Shown here in pieces: positions 24,399 through 33,788 of a stretch of 64,000 bases of DNA; within the stretch, counting starts at the first letter, position 1; each line of letters starts with the position of its first letter. The DNA lies in NCBI RefSeq assembly GCF_004798585.1, contig NZ_PPXQ01000005.1, positions 1 through 64,000 of the forward strand, written 5' to 3'. Made by a program: the position numbers and the translations under genes. The notes beneath the pieces are model-generated. The model did no database searches. It worked only from the letters and a program-made list of their open reading frames with translations, and was not told where the DNA came from. Source of the stretch: Massilia sp. Mn16-1_5. GTDB taxonomy: Bacteria; Pseudomonadota; Gammaproteobacteria; Burkholderiales; Burkholderiaceae_D.

Positions 24399-25556
24399 AT
24401 GAAACAACAGCGCAGTGCGCGCCCGCGCGGGCGCGGCCTGGCGATGTTCGCGCTCGGCTTGCTTGGCGGCCGCCTGCTGAGCCTGTTCGACGCCGATGGC
24501 GGCAGCGACGCGCCGGCCTACCACAGCCGGCGCATCGTCCACAACGTCAACGAAGCGATCATCGCGGCCGACGAGACCAGCTGCATCGTGCTGGCCAACC
24601 CGGCTGCCGCCGCCATGTTCGGGGTGACGGCAAGGCAGATGCAGGGCCGATCACTGGCGGACTTCATCCAGGCGCCGGGGCTTGATGACGCCGCCCCGAC
24701 CGAGTATTTCCATGCAGACGGCCGCGCCGGGCGGCGCGCCACCGACTATGCCGGCACCGGCCTGCGCGCGAATGGCGAGACCTTCGCGATCGAGGGCTCG
24801 ATCGTGGACAGCCTGCAGGACGGGCGCACCGTGTACACCATCGTCCTGCGCGACGTCTCCGAGCGCCAGCGCGTGCAGCGCAAGCTGGCCCGCTCGCACG
24901 ACCAGCTGCGCCAGCTTTCGAGCGCCCTGCAGACCATCCGCGAGGAAGAGCGCACCCACATCGCGCGCGAGCTGCACGACGACCTCGGCCAGCTGCTGGC
25001 TTCGCTGCGCATGGACCTGACCCTGCTGCGCGAGGTCTGCGGCGCCGCGCCCAGCTCGGCGCGCCTGATCGACGGCATGGACGGCAACCTGCTCACGGCG
25101 ATCACCTCGCTGCGCCGCATCGCCACCAACCTGCGGCCGCGCGCGCTGGACGAAGGCGGCCTGTTCTTCGCCCTGCAGGGCTTGCGCGAGGATTTCGTCC
25201 AGCGCCACGGCATCGCCTGCGAACTGCTGGCCGAGGAAGCCGAGCTGCGCCTGGACGACCAGGCCAGCACGGCGATCTTCCGCATCGTCCAGGAGGCGCT
25301 GACCAACATCGCGCGCCATGCGCAGGCCAAGCTGGTGACGCTGACCTTGTACCGTGTTAACGGCGAACTCCTGATCACGATCCGCGACGACGGTCGCGGC
25401 ATCCGCGAGGAAGACATGGAAAAGGCGGAGTCGCTGGGCCTGGTGGGCATGCGCGAACGGGTCTGGGGCCTGAAAGGCGAGATCACGATCAGCGCCGACG
25501 AGCCGCCCGGCACGCGGATCGACATCGTCGTGCCGCTGAGGGGTCACACCGTCTGA
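24399..25556 (+). CDS. Orphan NarL-type sensor histidine kinase with PAS domain
   Basis: The 385-aa protein has a weakly hydrophobic N-terminal stretch (about 13-30), a PAS domain (about 45-155), a HisKA_3 dimerisation domain with IARELHDDLGQ (His193) and a HATPase with FRIVQEALTNIARHA and DDGRGI. Kinases of this type partner with NarL/FixJ regulators, and none is adjacent, so it is an orphan or works with a distant partner. The ATG at 24399 is preferred over a TTG at 24360 that lies inside a dispersed repeat. Confidence 0.88.
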   Translation: MKQQRSARPRGRGLAMFALGLLGGRLLSLFDADGGSDAPAYHSRRIVHNVNEAIIAADETSCIVLANPAAAAMFGVTARQMQGRSLADFIQAPGLDDAAPTEYFHADGRAGRRATDYAGTGLRANGETFAIEGSIVDSLQDGRTVYTIVLRDVSERQRVQRKLARSHDQLRQLSSALQTIREEERTHIARELHDDLGQLLASLRMDLTLLREVCGAAPSSARLIDGMDGNLLTAITSLRRIATNLRPRALDEGGLFFALQGLREDFVQRHGIACELLAEEAELRLDDQASTAIFRIVQEALTNIARHAQAKLVTLTLYRVNGELLITIRDDGRGIREEDMEKAESLGLVGMRERVWGLKGEITISADEPPGTRIDIVVPLRGHTV

Positions 25557-25674
25557 ACAGGCTGTTGCGAAATATCAACCTGTCATCAAGCAGAAATATT
25601 GCACCGATAAGATGCGCTGGACCTTGAGTTTGCCAAAAGGCCAACTCAATCCTTCACCCTTATTGGAGATCTTC

Positions 25675-26691
25675 ATGCAATACAAAGCCCTGGCCGCTGC
25701 GCTGATCACGACCCTTCCGCTGTTCGCGCATGCGCAGACCAACGTCACCGTCTACGGCATCATGGACGCGGCCGTCGCCATCGAGGACACCGACGCACCG
25801 GGCGAAAAGCGCCGCACCGTCGTCAGCTCGGGTAACCAGTCGAGCAGCCGCCTGGGCTTCCGCGGCACCGAAGATCTGGGCAATGGCCTGAAGGCGATCT
25901 TCAACATCGAAGCCGGCGTCGCCCTCGACACCGGCGCCGCCGACTCGTCGCTGTTCGGCCGCCGCGCGGTGGTCGGCCTGCAAGGCAACTTCGGCCAGCT
26001 GACCGTGGGCCGCGAATACAGCCCGATCGCCTCGATCGCCGCCGCCACCGACGCGCTCGGCCAGGGCTTCTACGGCAGCAACCTGTCGGCCTTCACCACC
26101 AACCGCCTGACCCGCCGCCTGTCGAACTCGGTCAACTTCAAGAGCAACCCGATGTCGGGCTTCAGCGTGCTGGCCGCTTACTCGGCCGGCGAGCGTAGCA
26201 CCGAAGGCCCGAACGGCGACCTGCTGGGCGTGGCGCTGGAATACGCGAACGGTCCGTTCTACGTCGGCGCTGGCTACCACCAGCTCGAGCGCGTGGCGGC
26301 TGAAGACGACAAGGAAGTCGCATTCGGCGCCGGCTACAAGTTCGGCGCCTTCGACCTGAAGGCGAACTATCTGTCTGCCGACCAGGCGGGCGCGAACAAC
26401 AAGTTCGAGCAGATCAACCTGGGCGGCGTCTACACCATGGGTTCGAACAAGTTCTTCGTCAACCTGCAGCGCAACGAAATCGAAAACGGCGCCCGCGGCA
26501 ACGCCTGGTCCCTGGCCTACAGCTACGCGCTGTCGAAGCGCACCAACCTGTACACCGCCTACGGCTCGATGCGCAACAACGAGCGCGGCGTGTTCGGCCT
26601 GAATTCCTCGTCGAACAACGTGACGCCGGTGGCGACCGCGCTGGGTGCGGATCCGACGGCATTCACGGTCGGCGTGCGTCACGCGTTCTGA
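25675..26691 (+). CDS. Gram-negative porin (Burkholderiales type)
   Basis: A 338-aa outer-membrane protein with a clear signal peptide (MQYKALAAALITTLPLFAHA, cut before Q), the opening strand NVTVYGIMDAAVAIED, alternating beta strands, an AAATDALGQGFYGSN segment in the channel region and a terminal Phe (VGVRHAF) for BAM recognition. It should form a trimeric 16-strand diffusion channel. The ATG at 25675 follows TTGGAGATCTTC. It is monocistronic and followed by a strong hairpin terminator. Confidence 0.94.
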   Translation: MQYKALAAALITTLPLFAHAQTNVTVYGIMDAAVAIEDTDAPGEKRRTVVSSGNQSSSRLGFRGTEDLGNGLKAIFNIEAGVALDTGAADSSLFGRRAVVGLQGNFGQLTVGREYSPIASIAAATDALGQGFYGSNLSAFTTNRLTRRLSNSVNFKSNPMSGFSVLAAYSAGERSTEGPNGDLLGVALEYANGPFYVGAGYHQLERVAAEDDKEVAFGAGYKFGAFDLKANYLSADQAGANNKFEQINLGGVYTMGSNKFFVNLQRNEIENGARGNAWSLAYSYALSKRTNLYTAYGSMRNNERGVFGLNSSSNNVTPVATALGADPTAFTVGVRHAF

Positions 26692-26708
26692 TTGATGTAG
26701 CCTGAAAC

Positions 26709-26739
26709 GAAAAACGCGCGTGAATCACGCGCGTTTTTC
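26709..26739. terminator. Bidirectional rho-independent terminator
   Basis: A nearly perfect palindrome GAAAAACGCGCGTGA-A-TCACGCGCGTTTTTC lies between the convergent porin and methyltransferase genes. T runs on both strands allow termination from each side. Confidence 0.95.
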
Positions 26740-26752
26740 ATGGGGCCGACGC

Positions 26753-27403
26753 TTATTTCAAGCGACAGGTCAGGATCCAGAAAAACTCGACCCGCTCGAT
26801 CTTGATCTCCTTGCCCACATTCCCCACCCGCTTGCGCAGCGCGCTATCGGACTGGTAACTCTTCGGCACCTCGAAGCGCTCGCCTTCGGCCGTGGTCAGG
26901 ATTTCGTAGGTGGTCCCGTCCGCATCCGTGCGCGCGATGGTCTCGCTGAAGCCCTCGACGAAGGAATCGTCCAGGATCACCAGCAGCACGTCCTTGCCCA
27001 GGCGTTTCTTGAGTGTCGCCAGCAGCTGCTCCTGTTCCTTCTTGTTCAGGTGCGACCACAGGAAGCTGACCAGCACGGCCGTGAATTTACCGATGTCCTC
27101 CGGCAGGTCCAGCGCATCGGCCACGCGGAAGTTCACTTTCCCTTCCGGCATGCCGCGCTCGCGGGCCAGGTCGACCAGGTTGGCGTTGATGTCGAGCGCC
27201 GTCACGGATGCGGCCGACTCGGCCACCACTTCGGTCCAGAACCCGCTGCCGCAGCCCAGTTCCAGCACCGTGTGCCCGGCCAGCAGGTTGCCGAGGTGGA
27301 TGCTCATGTCGTCGATGTCTTCGTCCATGTCCGGCTCGAGGTATTTGTCCTCGACCGCTTCACCCAGCAGGGCGTAATATTTTGCTACTTGCTGATTGCT
27401 CAT
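26753..27403 (-). CDS. Class I SAM-dependent methyltransferase
   Basis: The 216-aa protein has motif I VLELGCGSGFWT (about 45-56), an acidic motif II ending TALDIN and the downstream VADALDLPE typical of Rossmann methyltransferases. The substrate is unknown. It starts 9 bp after the stop of the CysB-type regulator, so the two may be one transcript. Whether it is linked to sulfur metabolism is only suggested by position. Confidence 0.85.
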   Translation of the reverse strand: MSNQQVAKYYALLGEAVEDKYLEPDMDEDIDDMSIHLGNLLAGHTVLELGCGSGFWTEVVAESAASVTALDINANLVDLARERGMPEGKVNFRVADALDLPEDIGKFTAVLVSFLWSHLNKKEQEQLLATLKKRLGKDVLLVILDDSFVEGFSETIARTDADGTTYEILTTAEGERFEVPKSYQSDSALRKRVGNVGKEIKIERVEFFWILTCRLK

Positions 27404-27412
27404 TTTGTACTC

Positions 27413-28351
27413 TTACAACTCATAGTTTTCGCCGCCGCGCATCGCGGCTTCGACCATCTTGCGGCTCAGGCTAGGCGCCAGCAACTCGATGAAGGTATAG
27501 ATATAACTGCGCAGGTAGGCGCCCTGCTTCACCGCCACCCGCGACACGTTCATTCCGAACAAATGACCAACGGGAATCGCGCGCAGGTTGCGGTCGCGCT
27601 CGGGATCAAAGGCCATGCCGGCGATGATGCCCACGCCCATGCCCAGCTCGACATAGGTCTTGATGACGTCGGCGTCGATCGCCTCCAGCAGCACGTCCGG
27701 CTTCAGCTCGCGCAGGGTGAAGGCGTGGTCGATCTTGCTGCGGCCGGCAAAGGCGGCATCGTAGGTGATCAGCGGATAGCCGGCAATTTCCTCCAGCGAG
27801 ACCGCCTTCGAGCGCAGCAGCTCGTGCTCGGGCGGCACTACCAGCACGTGTTCCCACTGGTAGCAGGGCAAAGTCACCAGGCCGTCGATGGCCGCGATCG
27901 CTTCAGTGGCAATCGCCAGGTCGGCCTGGCCGGTCTTGACCATGTCGGCGATCTGCTTCGGATTGCCTTGCAATAAAGACAAGCGCACTTTCGGGAACTT
28001 CTGCATGAAGGCCTGCACCACTTTCGGCAGCATGTAGCGCGCCTGGGTGTGCGTGGTGGCGATCGTAAAACTGCCGCTGTCGTGGGCCGCGTATTCCTTG
28101 CCGATTCGTTTCAGGCTTTCGATTTCCTGCATGATCAGCTCGACCGACTCCAGCACCAGCCGGCCCGGCTCGGTCAGCCCGCGGATGCGCTTGCCGTGGC
28201 GGGTGAAGATGTCGACGCCCAGCTCTTCCTCGAGCTCGATGATGGCTTTCGACACCCCGGGTTGCGAGGTGAACAAGGCCTTGGCCGCATCGGTCAGGTT
28301 GTAGTTCTGGCGCACGGCTTCGCGGACGAAGCGCAATTGATGAAGGTTCAT
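27413..28351 (-). CDS. cysB: CysB-family LysR transcriptional regulator
   Basis: The 312-aa regulator has an N-terminal winged HTH (MNLHQLRFVREAVRQNYNLT.., ALFTSQPGVSKAI) and the CysB/Cbl effector domain with TTHTQARYMLP. CysB activates sulfate assimilation genes in response to acetylserine and sulfur limitation. It is divergent from cysI across 170 bp, the classical arrangement for a LysR regulator controlling the neighbouring operon and itself. Cbl-type alternatives are close relatives and cannot be excluded by reading alone. Confidence 0.9.
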   Translation of the reverse strand: MNLHQLRFVREAVRQNYNLTDAAKALFTSQPGVSKAIIELEEELGVDIFTRHGKRIRGLTEPGRLVLESVELIMQEIESLKRIGKEYAAHDSGSFTIATTHTQARYMLPKVVQAFMQKFPKVRLSLLQGNPKQIADMVKTGQADLAIATEAIAAIDGLVTLPCYQWEHVLVVPPEHELLRSKAVSLEEIAGYPLITYDAAFAGRSKIDHAFTLRELKPDVLLEAIDADVIKTYVELGMGVGIIAGMAFDPERDRNLRAIPVGHLFGMNVSRVAVKQGAYLRSYIYTFIELLAPSLSRKMVEAAMRGGENYEL

Positions 28352-28521
28352 TCCTGTTGTTTTTAAGTTTGTGAAAACGCCAGCCGCTATTTTATGCGAA
28401 TGCTTATGCCCCTACCGTATATAAGCAAATAAATTGTCAGTCGTTTGGAATATAGCTCATTGCCCTTACCATTCCATCCAGCCTAAAGGGTTTATAACGC
28501 CCGCTTCCATCAGGGAAACTC
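28352..28521. promoter_or_regulatory. Divergent cysB/cysI control region
   Basis: The 170 bp between the divergent starts include an A+T-rich core (about 28410-28460) with ATAAGCAAATAAATTGTCAG and GTTTGGAATATAG. CysB sites are long and poorly conserved, so the core is proposed as the binding region from position and composition only. The ribosome binding site of cysI is AGGGAAACTC. Confidence 0.5.
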
Positions 28522-30207
28522 ATGTACCGTTACGACCAATATGACCACCTCATCATCCGCGAGCGCATTGCGCAGTACCGCGACCAGGTTGCGCGCCGCC
28601 TGAACGATGAGCTGACCGAAGAAGAATTCCTGCCGCTGCGCCTGCAGAACGGCCTGTACATGCAGCGCCACGCCTACATGCTGCGCGTCGCTGTGCCCTA
28701 CGGCTTGTTGTCGACTGCCCAGATGCGCATGTTCGCCCATATTGCGCGCAAGTACGACCGCGGCTACGGCCACTTCACGACGCGCCAGAACATCCAGTAC
28801 AACTGGATCGAGCTGGAGCAGACCCCGGACATCCTGACCGACCTGGCCTCGGTGGAAATGCACGCCATCCAGACCTCGGGCAATTGCATCCGCAATATTA
28901 CGACCGACGAGTTCGCCGGCGTCGCGGCCGACGAGATCATGGATCCGCGTCCTTTCGCCGAGATCCTGCGCCAGTGGAGCACCTTCCACCCCGAATTCAT
29001 CGCCCTGCCCCGCAAGTTCAAGGTCGCGATCAATGGCGCCGTGGAAGACCGCGCCGCGATCGCGATCCACGACATCGGCCTGACCCTGGTCAAGAACGAA
29101 AATGGCGAAGTCGGCTTCAAGTTCATGGCTGGCGGCGGCATGGGCCGTACGCCTATTCTCGGCAGCGTGATCCGCGAATTCCTGCCTTGGCAGCACCTGC
29201 TCACTTACACCGAAGCCGTGATGCGCGTGTACAACTCGTACGGCCGCCGCGACAACAAGTACAAGGCCCGCATCAAGATCCTGCTGAAGGCCCTGGGCGT
29301 CGAGGAATTCTCGCGCATGGTCGAAGAGGAATGGCAAGACCTGAAGGACGGTCCGGAAACCCTGAGCCAGGAAGAGTACGACCGCGTCGCCGCCTATTTC
29401 GAGGCGCCTGCCTACGCCACCCTCGAAGACAGCGACCCGCTGCTGGCGCACCCGGACAACAAGGCATTCGCCAACTGGCTCCACCGCAACGTCAAGCCGC
29501 ACAAGGTGCCGGGTTATGCGTCGGTCGTGCTGTCGCTGAAGAAAACCGGCGTGCCGCCGGGCGATGCCACCGCCGAGCAGATGGACTTCGTGGCCGACCT
29601 CGCTGACAAATTCAGCTTCGGCGAACTGCGCGTGACCCACGAGCAGAACCTGGTGCTGGCGGACGTGAAGCAATCAAGCCTGTTCGAAGTCTGGCAGCTG
29701 GCCAAATCGAAGGGCCTGGCGACGCCGAACATCGGCCTGCTGACCGACATCATTTCCTGCCCGGGCGGCGATTTCTGCTCGCTGGCGAATGCGAAGTCGA
29801 TCCCGATCGCAGCGGCCATTGCCGAGCGTTTCGACAACCTCGACTTCCAGCACGACATCGGCGACATCGAACTGAACATCTCGGGCTGCATCAATGCCTG
29901 CGGCCACCACCACGTCGGCTCCATTGGCGTGCTCGGCGTCGACAAGGACGGCAGCGAGTGGTACCAGGTCTCGATCGGCGGCGCCCAGGGCAACAATGCG
30001 GCAATCGGCAAGATCATCGGCCCGTCGTTCGCCGGCTGGCAGATGCCGGAAGTGGTCGGCCGCCTGCTCGAAGTCTATGTGCAGAACCGTTTCGAAGGCG
30101 AACGCTTCGCCGACACGGCGCAGCGCCTCGGCATCGCGCCATTCAAGGAACACGTGTATGCCACGCCGATCGCGGCGGGCGAACTGGTTGGGGAAGACCA
30201 TGCTTGA
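28522..30207 (+). CDS. cysI: Assimilatory sulfite reductase, sirohaem/4Fe-4S subunit
   Basis: The 561-aa enzyme reduces sulfite to sulfide with sirohaem and a coupled 4Fe-4S cluster. Two ferredoxin-like halves with TTRQNIQYNWIE and the cluster cysteines C413-x5-C419 (CPGGDFCSLA) and C456-x3-C460 (SGCINACGHHH) are visible. The lack of a CysJ-like flavoprotein gene nearby suggests electrons come from ferredoxin or another donor. It opens the operon cysI-DUF934-cysH-cysD-cysN-SUMT and overlaps the DUF934 start by 8 nt. Nitrite reductase is a family alternative, but the cys context favours sulfite. Confidence 0.93.
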   Translation: MYRYDQYDHLIIRERIAQYRDQVARRLNDELTEEEFLPLRLQNGLYMQRHAYMLRVAVPYGLLSTAQMRMFAHIARKYDRGYGHFTTRQNIQYNWIELEQTPDILTDLASVEMHAIQTSGNCIRNITTDEFAGVAADEIMDPRPFAEILRQWSTFHPEFIALPRKFKVAINGAVEDRAAIAIHDIGLTLVKNENGEVGFKFMAGGGMGRTPILGSVIREFLPWQHLLTYTEAVMRVYNSYGRRDNKYKARIKILLKALGVEEFSRMVEEEWQDLKDGPETLSQEEYDRVAAYFEAPAYATLEDSDPLLAHPDNKAFANWLHRNVKPHKVPGYASVVLSLKKTGVPPGDATAEQMDFVADLADKFSFGELRVTHEQNLVLADVKQSSLFEVWQLAKSKGLATPNIGLLTDIISCPGGDFCSLANAKSIPIAAAIAERFDNLDFQHDIGDIELNISGCINACGHHHVGSIGVLGVDKDGSEWYQVSIGGAQGNNAAIGKIIGPSFAGWQMPEVVGRLLEVYVQNRFEGERFADTAQRLGIAPFKEHVYATPIAAGELVGEDHA

Positions 30208-30760
30208 AGTAGTCCATGAACAGATCATCCGCGGCCGCGAAGTCGTGGCCGACGACTGGCGCGTGCTGCGCCTCGAAGAAAACGAGGCGCCTGAGAGCGT
30301 GGTCGTCCCTGAAGGCAAGGTCATCGTCCCGCTGACGGTCTGGCTGGCGCAGAAAGAGAGCCTCATCAACCGCGCCGAGCTGGGCGTATGGCTGGCCGCG
30401 GACGAACGTTTCGAAACCCTGAAGGGCGAATCGGACCGTTTCGCCGTCATCGCCGTGGACTTCCCGAAGTTCAGCGACGGCCGCGGCTATTCGATCGCCT
30501 ACAACGTGCGCAAACGCCTCGGCTACACCGGCGAGCTGCGCGCCATCGGCGACGTGCTGCGCGATCAATTGTTCTCGATGTCGCGCGTGGGCTTCAACGC
30601 TTATGCAACGCGCCAGGACCGTTCGATCCACGACGCACTGAAGGGCCTGACCGTGTTTTCCGAAACCTACCAGGCCTCGGTCGACCAGCCGCTGCCGCTG
30701 TTCCGCCGCAAGGAACGCGACGTGCCGCTCGAGCACAGCGACGCCGGCGCAGGTATTTGA
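30200..30760 (+). CDS. DUF934 protein of the sulfite reductase operon
   Basis: The 186-aa protein belongs to DUF934, found directly after cysI-type reductases in many Proteobacteria. The conserved FAVIAVDFPKFSDGRGYSIA block and GFNAYA are visible. The start codon lies inside the end of cysI (8-nt overlap), so translation is coupled. Its function is not established. Strict co-occurrence suggests an accessory to sulfite reductase, perhaps in electron transfer or assembly in species without CysJ. No cofactor motif is evident. Confidence 0.9.
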   Translation: MLEVVHEQIIRGREVVADDWRVLRLEENEAPESVVVPEGKVIVPLTVWLAQKESLINRAELGVWLAADERFETLKGESDRFAVIAVDFPKFSDGRGYSIAYNVRKRLGYTGELRAIGDVLRDQLFSMSRVGFNAYATRQDRSIHDALKGLTVFSETYQASVDQPLPLFRRKERDVPLEHSDAGAGI

Positions 30761-30771
30761 AAGAATCAAGC

Positions 30772-31488
30772 ATGAGCGACCTCGCCATCCGCGTCCGTGA
30801 GACCGAAGCCATCCTGGCGCGCATCGCAGCCGAGTTTTCGCCGGCCGTGTTCGCGTCCAGCCTAGCCGCCGAAGACATGGTGCTGACCGACCTGATCCTG
30901 AAGGCGAAGCTGCCGATCGGCATCTTCTCGCTGGAGACCGGCCGCCTGCACAAGGAAACCCTGGCCGTGCTGGACGCGGTCAAGGAACACTACGGCTACG
31001 ACATCGCCCTGTTCCGTCCGCAGACCGAAGCGGTCGACGCCTATGTCGCGCAGAACGGCCTGAACGCCTTCTACGACAGCATCGAGATGCGCCGCGAATG
31101 CTGCCGCATCCGCAAGGTCGAACCTTTGGGGCGCGCCCTGCTCGGCAACAAGGCATGGATTACCGGCCAGCGCCGCGCCCAGTCGGCGACGCGTTCCGAC
31201 CTGCGCGTCGAGGAAGACGATCCGGCCCACATGATGACCAAGTTCAATCCGCTGGCCGACTGGTCGGAGGAAAACGTCTGGGAATACATCCGCGCCAACA
31301 GCGTTCCGTACAACGCCCTGCACGACCGTGGCTACCCCTCGATCGGCTGCGAACCCTGCACCCGCGCTATCCAGCCGGGCGAGGACGTGCGCGCCGGGCG
31401 CTGGTGGTGGGAAAACCCGGAATCGAAGGAATGCGGCCTGCACGTGGTCGACGGCAAACTCATTCGCATTAAATCCGTAGCCGCCTGA
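30772..31488 (+). CDS. cysH: Adenylylsulfate (APS) reductase, 4Fe-4S type CysH
   Basis: The 238-aa enzyme reduces activated sulfate to sulfite with thioredoxin. It has a PP-loop-like N-terminus (FASSLAAEDMVL), the cluster cysteines Cys110-Cys111 (RRECCRIRKVEPL) and Cys193/Cys196 (IGCEPCT), and the catalytic Cys221 in ECGLH. The paired cluster motifs mark the APS-using type rather than the PAPS-using type. This fits the absence of an APS kinase in the cluster. It lies 11 bp after the DUF934 gene. Confidence 0.94.
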   Translation: MSDLAIRVRETEAILARIAAEFSPAVFASSLAAEDMVLTDLILKAKLPIGIFSLETGRLHKETLAVLDAVKEHYGYDIALFRPQTEAVDAYVAQNGLNAFYDSIEMRRECCRIRKVEPLGRALLGNKAWITGQRRAQSATRSDLRVEEDDPAHMMTKFNPLADWSEENVWEYIRANSVPYNALHDRGYPSIGCEPCTRAIQPGEDVRAGRWWWENPESKECGLHVVDGKLIRIKSVAA

Positions 31489-31514
31489 GCTACATACTGA
31501 ACACAAGGCAACTC

Positions 31515-32453
31515 ATGACGACCCTCCTGGACAACGCCGGCATCCTTGCCACCGTCAATGCGCGCCACCTGGACGCGCTCGAATCGGAAGCGATCCACAT
31601 CCTGCGCGAAGTGGCGGCCGAATGCACGAATCCCGCCCTGCTGTTCTCGGGCGGCAAGGATTCCGTCGTGCTGCTGCGCCTGGCCGAAAAGGCTTTCCGC
31701 CCAGGCAAATTCCCATTCCCACTGGTGCACATCGATACCGGCCATAACTTCGACGAAGTGATCGCCTTCCGCGACGCCCGCGTGGCGGAACTAGGCGAGC
31801 GCCTGATCGTCGGCTCGGTCGAGGAATCGATCAAGAAGGGCACGGTGCGCCTGCGCAATCCGCAGACCGACTCGCGCAACGCGGCCCAGGCCGTGACGCT
31901 GCTGGAAACGATCGCCGAACACGGCTTCGACGCCTGCATCGGCGGCGCCCGCCGCGACGAGGAAAAGGCGCGTGCCAAAGAGCGCATCTTCTCCTTCCGC
32001 GACGAATTCGGCCAGTGGGACCCAAAGGCCCAGCGCCCGGAACTGTGGGACTTGTATAACACCCGCGTCCATCCGGGCGAAAACATGCGCGTCTTCCCGA
32101 TCTCGAACTGGACGGAACTCGACGTCTGGCAGTACATCGCCCGCGAACAGCTGGCCCTGCCGTCGATCTACTTCGCGCACCAGCGTGAAGTCATTCCGCG
32201 CAACGGCCTGCTGGTGCCGCTGACCCCGCTGACTCCGGCGAAGGAAGGCGAGACCGTCGAAACCCAGACCGTGCGCTTCCGTACCGTTGGCGACATCTCG
32301 TGCACCTGCCCGGTGTCTTCCAACGCCTCCTCGGTCGAAGCCATCATCGCCGAGACGGCCGTGACCCAGGTGACCGAACGCGGCGCCACCCGGATGGACG
32401 ACCAGACCTCGGAAGCCTCGATGGAAAAACGCAAGAAGCAAGGATATTTCTGA
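31515..32453 (+). CDS. cysD: Sulfate adenylyltransferase subunit 2
   Basis: The 312-aa catalytic subunit forms APS from ATP and sulfate. The PP-loop SGGKDS (45-50) and the conserved RVHPGENMRVFPISNWTELDVWQYI segment (in parts) are present, and the C-terminal RKKQGYF is typical. It overlaps cysN in a TGATG junction, as expected for subunits of one complex. AAGGCAACTC precedes the start. Confidence 0.96.
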   Translation: MTTLLDNAGILATVNARHLDALESEAIHILREVAAECTNPALLFSGGKDSVVLLRLAEKAFRPGKFPFPLVHIDTGHNFDEVIAFRDARVAELGERLIVGSVEESIKKGTVRLRNPQTDSRNAAQAVTLLETIAEHGFDACIGGARRDEEKARAKERIFSFRDEFGQWDPKAQRPELWDLYNTRVHPGENMRVFPISNWTELDVWQYIAREQLALPSIYFAHQREVIPRNGLLVPLTPLTPAKEGETVETQTVRFRTVGDISCTCPVSSNASSVEAIIAETAVTQVTERGATRMDDQTSEASMEKRKKQGYF

Positions 32454-33772
32454 TGAACGCCCGCATGGAAACCGGTATGGAAAATTTGACCCAACACAGC
32501 CTGCTGCGCTTCATCACCGCCGGCTCCGTCGACGACGGCAAAAGCACCCTGATCGGCCGCCTGCTGTATGACAGCAAGGGCATCTTCGCGGACCAACTGG
32601 CCGCCGTCTCGCGCTCCAAGCACAAGCGCACCGTGGGCGACACGATCGACCTGTCGCTGCTGACCGACGGCCTGGAAGCCGAGCGCGAGCAAGGCATCAC
32701 GATCGACGTGGCCTACCGCTATTTCGCCACGCCGAAGCGCAAGTTCATCATCGCCGACACCCCGGGCCACGAGCAATACACCCGCAACATGGTCACCGGC
32801 GCCTCGACCGCGGACGCCGTGATCATCCTGGTCGACGTCTCGAAGGTCAAACTCCGTGAAGACGGCGGCGTGGACCTGCTGATCCAGACCAAGCGCCACT
32901 CGACTATCGCCAAGCTGCTGCAGATCGAGCACGTGATCGTGGCCGTCAACAAGATGGACCTGGTGAACTACGACCAGTCCGTGTACGAGCGCATCGTCGC
33001 CGCCTACCAGGAATTCGCGAATTCGCTGGGCCTGAAGGACGTCACCGCGATCCCGCTGTCGGCGCTGGCCGGCGACAACGTGGTGGACGCCTCGACCAAC
33101 ATGGACTGGTACACCGGCCCGACCCTGATCGAGCTGCTGGAATCGCTTTCGGTCTACGACGAAGCCCACGATGCGCCTTTCCGCTTCCCGGTGCAGCTGG
33201 TGGCCCGCCACAACGGCCACGAAGCGAACGACTTCCGCGGCTACATGGGCCGCATCGAGTCCGGACGGGTAGCGGTCGGCGACAAGCTGGTGGTGCAGCC
33301 CTCGAACCAGAGCGCGACGGTCAAGGACATCCTGACCTTCGACGGTAGCTTGCCGTCGGCCAGCGCCGGCCAGTCGGTCACGCTGCTGCTGGAGGAATAC
33401 CTGGACATCTCGCGCGGCGACACGCTGGCCGGTGCCGAGGCACCGGCCAGCTTGCTGAAGCAGGTCGTGGCGGATGTGTGCTGGATGTCGGACGAGCCGC
33501 TGGATGTGCGCCGCAAGTACTGGATCAAGCACGGCACGCGCCAGACGGCGGCCAAGGTGACCAAGGTCGATTCCATCCTCGACATCAACACCCAGCAACG
33601 GCACGATGCAGAGGGTTTGAAGCTGAACGACATTGCACGCATCAATCTCAACGTGCAGCAGCCGCTGGCGGCCGACGCCTACAGCGACATCCGCGCCACC
33701 GGCGCCTTCATCCTGATCGACGAAGTGACGCACCAGACCGTTGCTGCGGGTATGATTCGTTTAGGCGAATAA
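32453..33772 (+). CDS. cysN: Sulfate adenylyltransferase subunit 1 (GTPase)
   Basis: The 439-aa GTPase couples GTP hydrolysis to APS synthesis by CysD. G1 GSVDDGKS (24-31), G3 DTPGHEQY and G4 NKMD are visible, followed by elongation-factor-like beta-barrel domains. There is no C-terminal CysC kinase fusion. The ATG at 32453 shares two bases with the cysD stop. Confidence 0.96.
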   Translation: MNARMETGMENLTQHSLLRFITAGSVDDGKSTLIGRLLYDSKGIFADQLAAVSRSKHKRTVGDTIDLSLLTDGLEAEREQGITIDVAYRYFATPKRKFIIADTPGHEQYTRNMVTGASTADAVIILVDVSKVKLREDGGVDLLIQTKRHSTIAKLLQIEHVIVAVNKMDLVNYDQSVYERIVAAYQEFANSLGLKDVTAIPLSALAGDNVVDASTNMDWYTGPTLIELLESLSVYDEAHDAPFRFPVQLVARHNGHEANDFRGYMGRIESGRVAVGDKLVVQPSNQSATVKDILTFDGSLPSASAGQSVTLLLEEYLDISRGDTLAGAEAPASLLKQVVADVCWMSDEPLDVRRKYWIKHGTRQTAAKVTKVDSILDINTQQRHDAEGLKLNDIARINLNVQQPLAADAYSDIRATGAFILIDEVTHQTVAAGMIRLGE

Positions 33773-33788
33773 ACGAATGGAGCGGCGC

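Noticed and set aside
25570..25610. CTGTCAT-like sequence upstream of the porin as a Pho box
   Set aside because: Only one half-site is present, without the second 7-bp repeat, so PhoB control cannot be supported.
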